A stretch of 37,498 nucleotides of DNA from Beverwykella pulmonaria (lineage: Eukaryota > Ascomycota > Dothideomycetes > Pleosporales > Melanommataceae): contig BCHH01000007.1 of NCBI GenBank assembly GCA_001599595.1, positions 2,887,545 to 2,925,042 of the forward strand, given 5' to 3'. The notes beneath the pieces are model-generated. The model searched no databases. It had not been told where the DNA came from and saw only the letters and a list, made by a program, of their open reading frames with translations. The position numbers were made by a program, and so were the translations under genes. Positions 1-10,282 of this stretch are shown here, one piece after another. How positions within the stretch are numbered: position 1 is the first letter of the stretch; every line of letters starts with the position of its first letter.

Positions 1-380
1 AGCTTCGTCTTGCGAGTCTCCATTACTTGCACCTCCAGCTCTTCGGCATCCTTCCACAGGCCTTGACTCCTGTACGTTGACGCTAGGTTGGCCATGCTGC
101 TCAGCGTGTCGGGATGGTCCACTCCAAGCTTCGTCTTGCGAGTCTCCATTACTTGCACGTCTAGCTCTTCAGCATCCTTCCACCGACCTTGGTTCCTGTA
201 CGTTGACGCCAGGTTGGCCATGCTGCTTAGTGTGGAGAGATGGTCTACTCCAAGCTTCGTCTTGCTCGTCTCCATTACTTGCACCTCCAGTTCTTCGGCA
301 TCCTTCCACCGGCCTTGACTCCTGTACGTCGACGCCAGGTTGGCCATGCTGGTCAGCGTGGAGGGATGGTCCGCCCCAAA
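1..380 (-). repeat. Coding tandem repeat, 126-bp units encoding TPRs
   Basis: Three visible units of 126 bp encode 42-residue TPR units of the form TLxSMANLASTYRxQGRWKD...VMETxKTKLGVDH. Differences between units are few and mostly single-base. The array continues past base 1, so total copy number is unknown. Such homogeneous repeats can change in number by recombination. Confidence 0.85.
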
Positions 381-2446
381 CACCCGCTCCTTTGCTTCCA
401 GCGCTCGTTGATGCATTGCCTCTGCTTCACTATACCGGCCTTGCAACGCTAAGACTAGCCCAAGACTGTTAAGGCTGTTGAGCGTATCTGGGTGTTCTGC
501 TCCTAGAATAGTTTCCCTGACCTGGAAAGCGGCAGAATCGATCTCGTGCGCCTTATTATACTGTCCTATCTCGCTTGCATACCATGCAGCTTTGAAGAGC
601 ACTGACGCCCATGCCTCTAGCGCTTTTGCGTCCTTCGGCTGGTTGTTCACCACAGCTTGAGCGTGCGGAAACAGCGCCTGGCACACTTCCCAGTTCTCGG
701 GCCGCCCTACCGGGTAGCTTTTGTCCATGAGCGCTGCATACGTCGCCTGCCACAGCTCCAGCTCGTTGTTCAGCGCCAGCCACGTCTTGGTCGAGAACTG
801 CACCAGCCGGTGCATCTCAAACTCGAGCCCATCCGCGCTCATCTTAACTAGAGAATAGCTAATCAACGTATGAATGTCATCTTCAAAATCGGCATCCTCA
901 TCCTCGTCCTTGTCCTCATTCAACTGGTACTGGTCGTGAAGAAGCGACTCCGGAATCCCCTGGCGGTCGAAGAGACTCATCAGCGACAGCAGCCGAGCAG
1001 CCGTCGGCATATTGGCCCGGATATGCTCGAACGAGATCTGCCAGGTCGCGATGATGGAGTTGGACGCTCTGCCGTCCCTGCGGCTGTCTCCCACGTCTTT
1101 TTTCAGTAAGCGGACTCGGTCATGGTCGCTTCTGCATACTTCCTCTACATATCGTGAGACGGTCATGCGCGGCGCTCTCTGTTTGATGAAAGCCGCCGCC
1201 TGCGTGATGGCGAGGGGCATGCAGTCAAGCAAGTGGACTAGTTTGACAGCATCCTTCTTGTCTGCGCCAGCCCCGAGCTTCTTCTCGAGAAGAGCCAGTG
1301 CATCGTCATCGTCCATCAGATTGACCTCGATAACGTTAGCGTAGCTGCCCGTCAGCCTGTATGCTACGTCCTGATTTCGAGACGTCACAAGAATAGACCC
1401 GTTCGGCGATTGCGGTAGAAAGTCCGACAGCGGTTCCGCTGCTTGACCCAGATTGCCCGCTGCGACAGCTGGTTGTCTAAAGAGCGGCCGGAAGAAAACG
1501 TCTGAGTTATCAGCATTGTCAATAATCATCACCCACTGTCCGTTGGACTCGTCGCACAGCCAGCTGCGGACGAGCCGCAGAACGTCCGCCTTCGGGTTAT
1601 CCCAGCCCTCCATTCTCGTCGCCTCGGCGATTCTGCGGTATCCCTCCTCGAATCTCGCCTGCGTGCCCGCGTGCACCCAGAACACCCATGTGTCCGGTGA
1701 TTCGTCCCGCACCTGGTAGGCATACTCAATGGCAACCTGAGATTTTCTGTGCAGGCAGTTAGTGTTGATTCTACAGCTGCGAGCTGCAACGCTCACCCAA
1801 CGCCGCCGAGGCCAACCAGCGCTGCGCGCGCTGCAGGCCTCGCAGAGATCTGGCGTATCTTGGTAAGGCTATCGCGACTGACGAAATCGTCGTCGCGTCG
1901 GAAGGGGACCGTCGAGGAAGGGGTGGGAGGCGGTAGGGTGTGGCCTGGAGACGGACGGTTAGGGTGGATCGAAGCTACTTCGGACATAAAAGAGTGATTA
2001 CCTGCTGAAAGTTTCGATGAAGCGGCGGCATGGTATGTCAGCGTTTGGACATAGCCTCGAATTACTGCTGTTATCTTCACCACCTTGGCGTCATACCGGA
2101 GGCTCCGCAGGGCCTTCCTGCCTCTTCCAGCCCAAGAATCACTTGATGCAGGCAGCATTTTCTTAATTACTTCGTCTAGCGCTTTTATCTGCACGCTACA
2201 CCCTTCCACCGCTGGAAGAAGTGCCCTTTTACTTTCATCTTGCAACGATCCGGCAACGATTGCGGCTTTTGTCTGACAGAGGGCATCTAGTAATACAGGC
2301 AACTCATACTTGATGTGACGGAACGCTTCCGGCATCTCCACTGATGTAGACTGATATTGGTTAAGCCTGTTTAGAACCCGGGTGCCGAAGTCAACCAGTT
2401 GAATGATGTTGGCGATGATGCCGACCACGGCTAGCGCTTCGGCCAT
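1..2446 (-). CDS. NB-ARC/TPR NLR-type protein with SesA-like N-terminal domain (3' end outside window)
   Basis: Two exons: 2446-1797 and 1746-<1. The 50-nt intron (1796-1747, GTGAGC...CACAG, branch-like ACTAAC) splits a codon inside the P-loop; splicing gives GLGGVGKS (residues 212-219). At least 798 residues are visible. Residues 1 to about 130 begin MAEALAVVGIIANIIQLVDF, the style of fungal SesA/NACHT-type N-terminal domains. A proline-rich linker and the phrase VPFRRDDDFV precede the nucleotide-binding domain. That domain shows a Walker B-like IIDNAD (D293), a sensor-like TSR (338-340) and a GLPLA-like CMPLAIT (392-398). From about residue 575 the chain is TPR (TPR_10/12 type), ending in near-identical 42-residue repeats that run off the left edge. 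In this family ligand binding by the repeats triggers NB-ARC oligomerisation and an N-terminal cell-death or immune output; the partner is unknown. Family assignment is firm; the SesA name is less so. Confidence 0.85.
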
Positions 2447-4412
2447 CGTCTCGACGCCTTGAGGTAAAATACATGTATCGAAATGCAGGCTTCCCAGAGA
2501 GAGTCAGAGCATAGGTACGACATCAGGTAAAGCCCTGAGCTAGTAGCGCAGAGGTCGGCGCTTACGCATCGGAAATACATTTAGCCGATGCTCACCTCTC
2601 CTTCTTGCCGATGAGTCTAGGTAGCCGCAAACGTGACTCAGCTATAAAGCGACACTAGTAGTGAAGAGGGCTAGCCCGCTCTTGCTACATCGTTTTTGAG
2701 GAAATACAGCCTAATATGTACTTATTAAGAGATGATACTCAGTAGTCATCTCTTTGAGATTGAGAGAGATGTTGCGAGTTGCGTCATGCTAGTGCAGGTC
2801 ACTGTCAGCAGCATAAATGTGTACATGGAAGATACTTCAGAAAGTTGTCCTTTAGCTGTGATCTGTCAGTGCAAAGGGGCCTGCAGTGGCGAGAATTTAC
2901 CACTAACAGCAGAGAAAACGGTCGACTCGCTCTGGCTACACTCTTGTAACCTCCGACTGTGATATACTTAGGCGGGTGGATTGAGAATCACGTGGATTTT
3001 CGAGGATTTGCCATCCGTGCAAGAAAGTCTCCTGAAAACCTCCGCAAAGCCTCCGGAAAGTCTTCAAGGTGGAAAAAAGTCAACTGTGACGGTAAATATA
3101 CTATTCCACACACGAATCAACTTGGTGTTGATTATTCGTACCTTTTGGTTGTCGTGGCGGAGCAGAGGGGCTCTCTTAACAATCTCTGCTACTTCTTTTA
3201 ACACCTTCTAGCCCGTTGTGTATAGTATCTTTACGTTCTCATACTCCTCTACCGCGTGTATAACTTTCTTTAGCAGCGAATCCTTATGCTTCTTGTCCTA
3301 AGTTGCCACGCGTTGAAGCGCCTTAGCCACCACAGATCCTTCAGGAAAATGCTTCTCACGGCCCTAATAGGTTTCAGGATTGATATGTTTGAAAAGGACG
3401 GCAAGGTCAAGGTAGTTAGAATTAAAAGGGGAGCGCTCGAGGGTGCGGCGCTAGAAAGTTGCTGCTCCATTGGGGAGACGCGATCAAGTCTCTCAGAGGC
3501 ATAGGTCCATCCGCAGCCCTTAAAATGGGGTCAGGTAATGGCAGTGCGTATAATAATATTGTATTTTAGGTTTGGAGATATTCCCACGCATGGTAGTGTA
3601 GCTATTTGCCATACAAACACGTATGTTTGGTATGCATCACGACGTTGAGGTTCCCTGTCAAAGCCCGAGGCCCGCCTGCACGTGATTCTCAATACAGGCG
3701 TATCTACTCTGTTGTATAGTGCAGTCACGTGCCTGGAGTTGTGGCAGAATTGTGGCAGTGATGTCAAAACTTGTGTTGACATGTGGTATCGAAACTGCTC
3801 GAGAAGGGAAGCCGGTTTCTCTAGTAACTGTACAAACACCAACTGCTTTCTCCACTGCCCAATGCCGGCAACTTCGCGGCAATATTATCCGGCAGATCGC
3901 TGCAGGGATAAACACTCGATATTCACGTTAGATCGGCAACGCAACAGCGCATAAAGAAGAGAGAGCATTGAACAGTCTTAGAAAGCAAGTTGCTGATTAT
4001 TCCCTCATGCTTACTCAACAGCATCAAGTTACAAGCGGTTTCTGCACTTCAGCCTTACTGCAAGGTTATTCGACAATTATTTAGAGAGATTTTGCGATTA
4101 GTTGAGAATGAAATTCTGTGCTTAGTGGATGAGTTATGGTATCCTACTTTGCCCAATTTTCTCAAACACTTCAATACCAACAATGACTTGTCTACGTGCA
4201 CATAGAAGCGAGTATTATCTTCTTTGGTCGCTTACTCTATCTGCTCTATTTATAGATTAGTTTTACTGTTTTTCTATCCAATTCTGGTGTTATTTCAAAG
4301 CCTTCAACTAGAAATTCTAGGTCCTCGCTCGCCATCTTCCCTATAAATACTCTTTCGTGCTTTCTATATTTACAGCAAAGCCTCCAAGCTCACAACTCAA
4401 CAACCCTCAAAT
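2447..4412. other. Gene-poor interval between the NLR and the beta-lactamase-like gene
   Basis: No ORF here looks coding. All are 103 codons or shorter, overlap in several frames and lack recognisable domains. The right part (about 4000-4340) is AT-rich. A 15-bp inverted repeat, ATTGAGAATCACGTG at 2980-2994 and its complement at 3679-3693, brackets about 700 bp and could be a relic of a small DNA transposon. The first 200 bp should hold the NLR promoter, but I see no convincing TATA box. Confidence 0.5.
4342..4347 (+). promoter_or_regulatory. TATA box of the beta-lactamase-like gene
   Basis: TATAAA lies 71 bp before the ATG at 4413, followed by a pyrimidine- and CAA-rich leader (CACAACTCAACAACCCTCAA). 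Position and leader suit a fungal core promoter. Confidence 0.55.
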
Positions 4413-5726
4413 ATGGCGCCACCTTCGATTACCCCTGATGCTGCGAAAAGCCTGAAAACATACATAAACAATGCTACAACCAAAACAAGTCCAGCCATCC
4501 CGGGCGTAATCCTCCACATCACTGACGCAAATAACAATACAATATTTAGCCACGCATCTGGCGGCTCCGTCCCGCTTTCCTCAGACTCACTGTTCATGAT
4601 ATACTCCGCGACTAAAATCATCGGCGCAATCGCTTTCATGCAACTCGTCCAGCGCAACCTTGTTTCTCTAGACGACACTGCCATCATTGAAAAACTCCTC
4701 CCCGAACTCGCATCAAAGAAAATCCTTCTCGGCTTCGAAGAGACTCCAACAGGGGAAAAGCTCTGGAAATTCGAAGACATGAAAACGAAAGTCACGCCCA
4801 GGATGCTGATGAACCATACCAACGGAACCGGACACACGTACTTCAACCCCCTGCTCAACGAATACATGAAAGAAGGCTGGGAGAACCGAAACGAAGTCAT
4901 AGATCCGTACTGCCAGATTCTCGACTCTCCACTTCTGTGGCAGCCGGGCACGCATACGAATTATGGACAGGGCTTTGATTGGCTTGCTGTCCTTATTGAA
5001 CGGATTACGAACCAGTCGCTTAAGGTGTACTTGGAAGAAAACATCTTTGATCCTCTTGGATTGGCGAGGACGGGATATGAAGAGCAGTATGGTGGGGATA
5101 TTACGACGAGAGCGGGGAGTGAGAATGCGTTCTGGCCGAGGAGTTTTAGACAGACTGATGGCACGTTCGTTGCTCTTGATGGGCTAGTTCTGGAGAAGAG
5201 GGAGCGAGAGACAGCATTTCCAGAGGGGAAGTATCACTCATATCCTTTGGGCACAGGACTCGTTTCTACAGCTTCTGAACTTGCACGCCTGCTCACTATC
5301 CTCCTCCCTGAGAACAGCGGCATCGACCCTGTTACCGGAACCCGCGTTCTAGAACCCTCCTCTATCGTCGAAATTACCTCCCCGCAGCTCCCACCGCATC
5401 TGCGCAACGATTCTCGCTATGTCCCTTCAGCAATCCCAGGCATGATATTTCCCGGGGACCTGGAATCTGAATATATAGATCCAAAAGGAAGTTTTGGTCT
5501 CGGATGTGGAATTCAAGGGAAAAATAAAGTACTAGAAAACGGGGCCGAGGGAAGGAGCAAGGGGAGCGTGTATTGGTATGGAGCTGCGAATACAGAATTT
5601 TGGGTTGATGGAGAGAAGGGAATTGTAGTTGTTGTGAATGCGAATTATTTCCCGTGGAATGATGAGGTCTGGGTAGAGTTTGTGGCGGGGATGGAAGGGT
5701 TGGTTTATGATGGGTTGGAGGAGTGA
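4413..5726 (+). CDS. Serine beta-lactamase-like / transpeptidase-family protein (PF00144 type)
   Basis: Single-exon ORF of 437 residues with a TATA box 71 bp upstream. The family signature S-x-x-K is present as SATK (S65, K68), giving the acylated serine and its lysine base. A conserved tyrosine region follows at HTNYGQGFDW (Y184), where class C enzymes have Y-x-N. Near the C-terminus WYGAANTEFWVDGEKG (388-403) stands where the family has its third, KTG-like box. Length fits fungal class C-like esterases and acyltransferases, the group that includes LovD. There is no signal peptide, so the protein is probably cytosolic. The substrate cannot be read from the sequence, and no polyketide or peptide synthase lies nearby to suggest a LovD-like job. 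Fungal members are usually esterases, amidases or acyltransferases rather than antibiotic hydrolases. Confidence 0.88.
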   Translation: MAPPSITPDAAKSLKTYINNATTKTSPAIPGVILHITDANNNTIFSHASGGSVPLSSDSLFMIYSATKIIGAIAFMQLVQRNLVSLDDTAIIEKLLPELASKKILLGFEETPTGEKLWKFEDMKTKVTPRMLMNHTNGTGHTYFNPLLNEYMKEGWENRNEVIDPYCQILDSPLLWQPGTHTNYGQGFDWLAVLIERITNQSLKVYLEENIFDPLGLARTGYEEQYGGDITTRAGSENAFWPRSFRQTDGTFVALDGLVLEKRERETAFPEGKYHSYPLGTGLVSTASELARLLTILLPENSGIDPVTGTRVLEPSSIVEITSPQLPPHLRNDSRYVPSAIPGMIFPGDLESEYIDPKGSFGLGCGIQGKNKVLENGAEGRSKGSVYWYGAANTEFWVDGEKGIVVVVNANYFPWNDEVWVEFVAGMEGLVYDGLEE

Positions 5727-6947
5727 AAGGGGTGGTTGATGGTTGGTGCGAGGAGTAGTACTAACTGTCCATAGCTTATGATACTCACCATCATGTCTTG
5801 CATAATTCCAGCGAATTTCTATATATTCCTTCTAACATTACTCCATGTGTTATCTGTTTGCTTGCCTGCTCCCAAATAAAACATAATTTTGACCTTAGTG
5901 CGGTTTCTGAAAAAATGTTTTCGTTAGTATTGCATCATGTGCTGTAAAACACAATGCCACTCCATGCGAAAATCATAATCTAATTTTTTTTAGTCTCACA
6001 ATAATAGGGGTACTACTATTCGCAGCGTCTCTCGCCACAATCTCCACTCATCAACGCCTCGTCTCAGTATTGTGGAAAGGCGAACAAACCCAAATGTAAA
6101 TGCGTTGATATTGTGCCAAATTTAGTGCAACCTCAGAATTGTTGTGCTGTGAAGAGAGACGAATATCGAGGTCGAGAGGCGTCTTATATATTCCAAGAAT
6201 CATTGGCCCAAGTCTGGTGGCCAGCAGCTAATCATCGATCTCGAGTGCAGTAGTTGTCGAAATTAGGCACAGGAGGCAGAAGCTGAGAATATGAACTGGA
6301 CGTAAAATTTGTGTATGGTTATATAACTCCTTTCACGCAGGATCTCTCCCTTTCTTCGCTACAGCATCCCCTCCTTAACCAAAACAGCGCCCAGCACTTT
6401 ATATGTGGTCTGGTCGATGAATGCTCGAAAAGGATATACATTTGATATATCCGGGCATCAAAATCAAACTTAAATATCAAATATGGCCTTGTTGAGTCTT
6501 TCTGGAAGAAAATTTGCGTGTCGTATGCGAACTGTCGCGCCGCCCTCCGCCGCCGCCCTCCCGCTGTTGATCTCTGCACTGGTCAAATTAAAGATTAGCT
6601 CAAGCGTTACAACGTTCTTGTGCTTCTAGACATCGACACGTATACCAAGTAGTGGCTGGATATTGCTCCAGCTAGCCGGAGGGAATACGATAAGTGAGGA
6701 GATGTTTAAGACAGGATATGACGGGTCTTAAACAGCAAGGCCGTGGCCGTCGGGGCAAAGATTTAAATTCTAATAACTATTTACCATTAAGGAGGAGATA
6801 CTCTTGCCGCAGCCTTCTACATTATTATACACACGAGAGCACTGCCACATGTGGGTGCCTGCACCTGCACAGCCCCCCAGCCCATCAAGCTATTTATATC
6901 CTGCCCATGCTCGGCTCTTCACTCCTCTCGACCTTGACACAAGGTAA
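5727..6947. other. Intergenic region, no gene recognised
   Basis: About 1.2 kb. The longest ORF (6319-6579, minus, 86 codons) is basic, has no recognisable motif and probably arises by chance. The right end carries the promoter of the F-box-like gene. A purine-poor leader lies just before its ATG. Confidence 0.5.
6891..6898 (+). promoter_or_regulatory. TATA-like element of the F-box-like gene
   Basis: TATTTATA lies about 55 bp before the ATG at 6948, followed by a C/T-rich leader. Spacing is plausible for a fungal core promoter. Confidence 0.4.
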
Positions 6948-8090
6948 ATGGCTCGAAAATGGCTCCCAGATGCAATTATGCTCCAAATTATGCTCGCTTC
7001 CGATGTTCGGACGATGCAGAACATGCGCCTCGCTTGTCGCGCCTTTTACGCTTTAATGGAAGCGTACAGCAACTCTATTGTCTCAACGATCCGTTTACAA
7101 CACGACAAAACAATCTGGAAATGCTTCTCAATAGCCGCTCCTAAAAAAACACCGTTGCAAATCGCATTCAAGCTCGATCAACGGATCCGCACTGCGAAAT
7201 GGATCGCCGCAATGGCGCTGCGGGATGAACCTACTATAACACCGCAGGAAGCAAACGCCTCTGAATCATATTATCCACGGATGCATTTCCATGACATGTT
7301 CGACTATATTGTCGTGGGCCTTGGCATCATCTGGCACCTCTCAAGCATTTTCAAAGGGGGATCACCTTGTGATCGCCAAGGAATTCGTTCCTGGACCTCG
7401 AAATATCAATCTGATGTATCCACCGATTCCCAACCCACAATCGAAACCGACAATGACATTGCCAGACAGCAGTACAACTATATCTGCGCCTTGGACGATG
7501 AGGGGCTGAAAGCTTACTACCACTCCAAGTCATATTGTACGGCAGTCTTGTATTGTACGAGGGCAGGCGTGAAAACGTATAAGTATGACCCGCACAGGCC
7601 GGGGAGTGGAAAATTGTGTAATTGGTACTCTTGGTTCATCTTGCAAGAAGGTCCAGAGTTCTTTGTCGATGCGTGGGGTTCGGTGGACGGGAATGAGAGG
7701 TGTGTCGAGAGGCTGTTAGATGCTAGGAAGGGGAGGAATGAGGAACAGTATAACTGTGAGACGGAGTGGCTGCAGGATATTGTTCGGCTGTGCTATTATC
7801 GGAGTCTCGGTGGTGGGTTTAGTGATCATGCTGAGTTGGTGATTGGGAGTGAGGAGGAGAGATGGAGGATGGTGGAGGGGTGGATTGAGGAAAGTGGGTT
7901 AGATGGTGGAGAGGTGAGAGAGGGCGATGATTGGAGGACGGCGGCACTGACGTTGAGATGGTCAAGTATATCGGCTAAGCGGAATGCAGAGAAGAATGAG
8001 GAGAAGAAGAGAGAGAGGAAAGAAAGGGTTAAGAAAAAAATTAAGGGCTTTTGGGTAGGAGGAAAGAATAAGTATAGGTTTGGTACGTAA
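6948..8090 (+). CDS. F-box-like protein with a basic C-terminal tail
   Basis: Single-exon ORF of 380 residues. Residues 4-40 (LPDAIMLQIMLASDV...MRLACRAFYALM) fit the F-box pattern: LP at the start, a hydrophobic helix, then L-A-C-R-A-F/Y. F-box proteins bind Skp1 in SCF ubiquitin ligases and recruit substrates through their C-terminal part. Here that part has no leucine-rich, WD40 or Kelch repeats that I can see, which is common for fungal orphan F-box proteins. The last 40 residues are dominated by Lys, Arg and Glu, possibly a nuclear-localising or coiled segment. The start was chosen because a TATA-like element lies 55 bp upstream and the F-box begins at once. F-box assignment is moderate, substrate unknown. 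Confidence 0.7.
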   Translation: MARKWLPDAIMLQIMLASDVRTMQNMRLACRAFYALMEAYSNSIVSTIRLQHDKTIWKCFSIAAPKKTPLQIAFKLDQRIRTAKWIAAMALRDEPTITPQEANASESYYPRMHFHDMFDYIVVGLGIIWHLSSIFKGGSPCDRQGIRSWTSKYQSDVSTDSQPTIETDNDIARQQYNYICALDDEGLKAYYHSKSYCTAVLYCTRAGVKTYKYDPHRPGSGKLCNWYSWFILQEGPEFFVDAWGSVDGNERCVERLLDARKGRNEEQYNCETEWLQDIVRLCYYRSLGGGFSDHAELVIGSEEERWRMVEGWIEESGLDGGEVREGDDWRTAALTLRWSSISAKRNAEKNEEKKRERKERVKKKIKGFWVGGKNKYRFGT

Positions 8091-8250
8091 GCATACTAAG
8101 GTAGTATCCACATCCTCACTGGAGGATCGATCCCTATCTCGCGTTATCCTTATTCAGCCCTACCACCACCAAACCTCCCATACGATCTTTGCTCTCCTAT
8201 GCATGTGACGGGGACTCATGCTCAGCCAGCAGCACACCCAGTCTGCTTTA

Positions 8251-8722
8251 TTAATTCAATACGGCTACTTCCGAGACAACTATATACAAAGCATCACCGC
8301 TAGCACCAAGCGCATAGCTCGAGTTCACCAACCACCCTTTATCCGATTTCCAGCATTGGATGTTAGTCGGCGTGCCACTGCATGGTTTATTGAACTTGAC
8401 ATAGTACGTTTTGCTCACATTGTCTCCTAGAGTACCCGAAAAAGATTTCGAAAAGGCGGTACGGTAGCGAGAGAAACCATTCTCGTGCCAGACGTCGACC
8501 ATGGCAGAGTTGATGACGCAGTTGGCCCGCTCATTAAGAGCGTTTAGGGAGCTGATTTCTGGGGTTGGAGCTTGTGAGGTAGCTCAAAGGCATCAGGGCG
8601 AGCGAAGAAACTAGAGCATACCAGCTCATTTGTCACTGAGAGCGCCAGATCTAAGTTTCAATAGTACCAATAAAACAGGAAATAGCGAACCAGAATCTAA
8701 CGTTAAGAGGTAGGTATAGCAT
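8251..8722 (-). CDS. Probable small secreted protein, two exons
   Basis: Exon 1 is 8722-8668 and exon 2 is 8582-8251, joined across an 85-nt intron (8667-8583, GTACTA...TTTGAG, branch-like CTGAT). The product is 128 residues. Splicing joins a short start exon to a long open frame and gives a classic signal peptide: MLYLPLNVR, a hydrophobic core FWFAISCFI, then ATSQA with likely cleavage before PTPE. The mature part is about 100 residues with three cysteines (in ERANCVINS, NKPCSGT and NIQCWK) and many aromatic and Ser residues. A TATATTT lies about 80 bp upstream on this strand (8801-8807). I recognise no family. The donor site is weak, so the intron is inferred from the signal peptide it creates and the stop codon it removes. 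An effector-like role is possible but not shown. Confidence 0.5.
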
Positions 8723-10282
8723 TAAGAGGGTTAAGGGTATCAGGAGCTGATGTTGTTTTGTTGGCAAACCTTCGAAGTAGGCTCGCGTTCAAATTGAGCT
8801 AAATATACGTTTTCCACCTCTTTCTAGCTTTGTATGCCTTGCAAATCCAGACTAAAAGTTCGCCGAGCATCAACAACATGACTTAATGCGCTCTATTTGG
8901 CACTGGGCTCGCATTCTCCTAGATGACGGGATTCATCTTGGCTTCAGTCTAGACTCCTATACCCTCATGGAACCATACGCATTTCCCTTTTGGGTGGTAG
9001 CATCCAGGAAACGGAAAAACGACCATGAAAGGCTCTGAGCTGAGTTTTAGCAGTATTCGCACCTGAGGTGTCATTGTTGACATGTCAGTCGGGATCTAGC
9101 GCAGCCATGTGATTGAATTCTATAAACCTTTGGGACCCAGCGTCCCAGCACCGAACATGGTACTTGCCCATTCCACTTTAGGTTCTTCCGCGCATAAACT
9201 GTTGGTAGGATAACTTTAATCCAAGAGTCCGACGCACCAATGTATTTGCCTTGGCAGCTTTTTCGATTTTGCAAGCCGCAAAAGGAGAAGCTGTGTAAAG
9301 AGTTGGAAGGAACGAAAGACGGGATGCTATATACTCTGAGATGGCTGATCCTACTATGGATATGATTGGAGGTATGGGGACGATGTACGTGTGTGGGGAA
9401 GGACTAGAGAGCGTTTATGGCTTACAATACTCCCCTTTTTACCTTGCTTCTACTTGCAAAGGGTAGATTTTCGATATCAAGATTCAGAATTTGGACCTTA
9501 ATGATGGTGGTTTTGCAGAGGCAAGTCCTTGTATTACTAGTGGAAAAATAAATTGATTCGGGACGATAAACAGGCATAATCTTTGATGGTGAACATTGTT
9601 GAACAGAGACGGAATGGCAAAGCCGCGAAAGAGAAGGTTGTAAGTGAGCAAAATGATCAGTTTTCGAGTGTTACGGTGTTATGGTGAGAACGGCGTGACG
9701 AGCAATATCGGCATGAGAGGTCCGCGGAGATATTTTTGTCGCTGCCGAATCTCTTCGTACAACGCTCTGCCGTTAAAGATGCTGTGGAGATATTCAGGAT
9801 ACATCTCCTTACTTTCGGCCGCGGAATTTGTTGTTGTGGGAACATTTCCGTCGAATATGAGTAATCTATGGTAAGCTGCTTGGCAAGCGCTTTGTGCGGA
9901 ACAACTTCCTATGAAGAGCCCAACCTGCGAAGTATGGCTTGGAGCTGCAGCGGCCATGGACAGAATCCTTGACCTTTCCTACTGAGGTGTCGCAGGCTAA
10001 ATTCGTAATCTGGTGTCTGGGTTAGGAATTATGTCGGGTTGCTTTTTGGACGGATACGATAGGCCGGTGCAGAGGAGTTGATGCCAAATCGTGTTATTGA
10101 ATGACGATGCCATTATATTCTCTGAAGACGTGATCAATTATCGTATAGACTCTGGACGGGTATAAAGTGGTCGATACTCACCACAAACAATGTATCACCT
10201 TGATCATCAAACCATTTCTGAATCAATAACCAAGACCAACCCTCTGACCCTTCAATAGTCCAAATTCAAGAGATACTTCATC
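8723..10282. other. Intergenic region of 1.6 kb, no convincing gene
   Basis: Small ORFs at 9071-9274, 9657-9845 and 9679-9957 (all minus) lack recognisable motifs. The 92-codon ORF at 9679-9957 is the most protein-like, but an in-frame TAG lies just upstream and no splice partner is clear. Its left end carries the upstream region of the small secreted protein and its right end the promoter of the hydrolase. Confidence 0.45.
10161..10167 (+). promoter_or_regulatory. TATA box of the alpha/beta hydrolase gene
   Basis: TATAAAG lies 122 bp before the ATG at 10283 and is followed by a CA-rich leader. It is slightly far from the start but is the best match in the region. Confidence 0.45.

Noticed and set aside
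3682..3954. 90-codon plus-strand ORF with several cysteines
   Set aside because: Overlaps other equally open frames, has no signal peptide and no domain; compatible with chance in a gene-poor stretch.
9679..9957. 92-codon minus-strand ORF (MAAAAPSHTSQVG...)
   Set aside because: In-frame TAG just upstream, no recognisable domain and no clear splice partner; kept only as a note in the intergenic entry.
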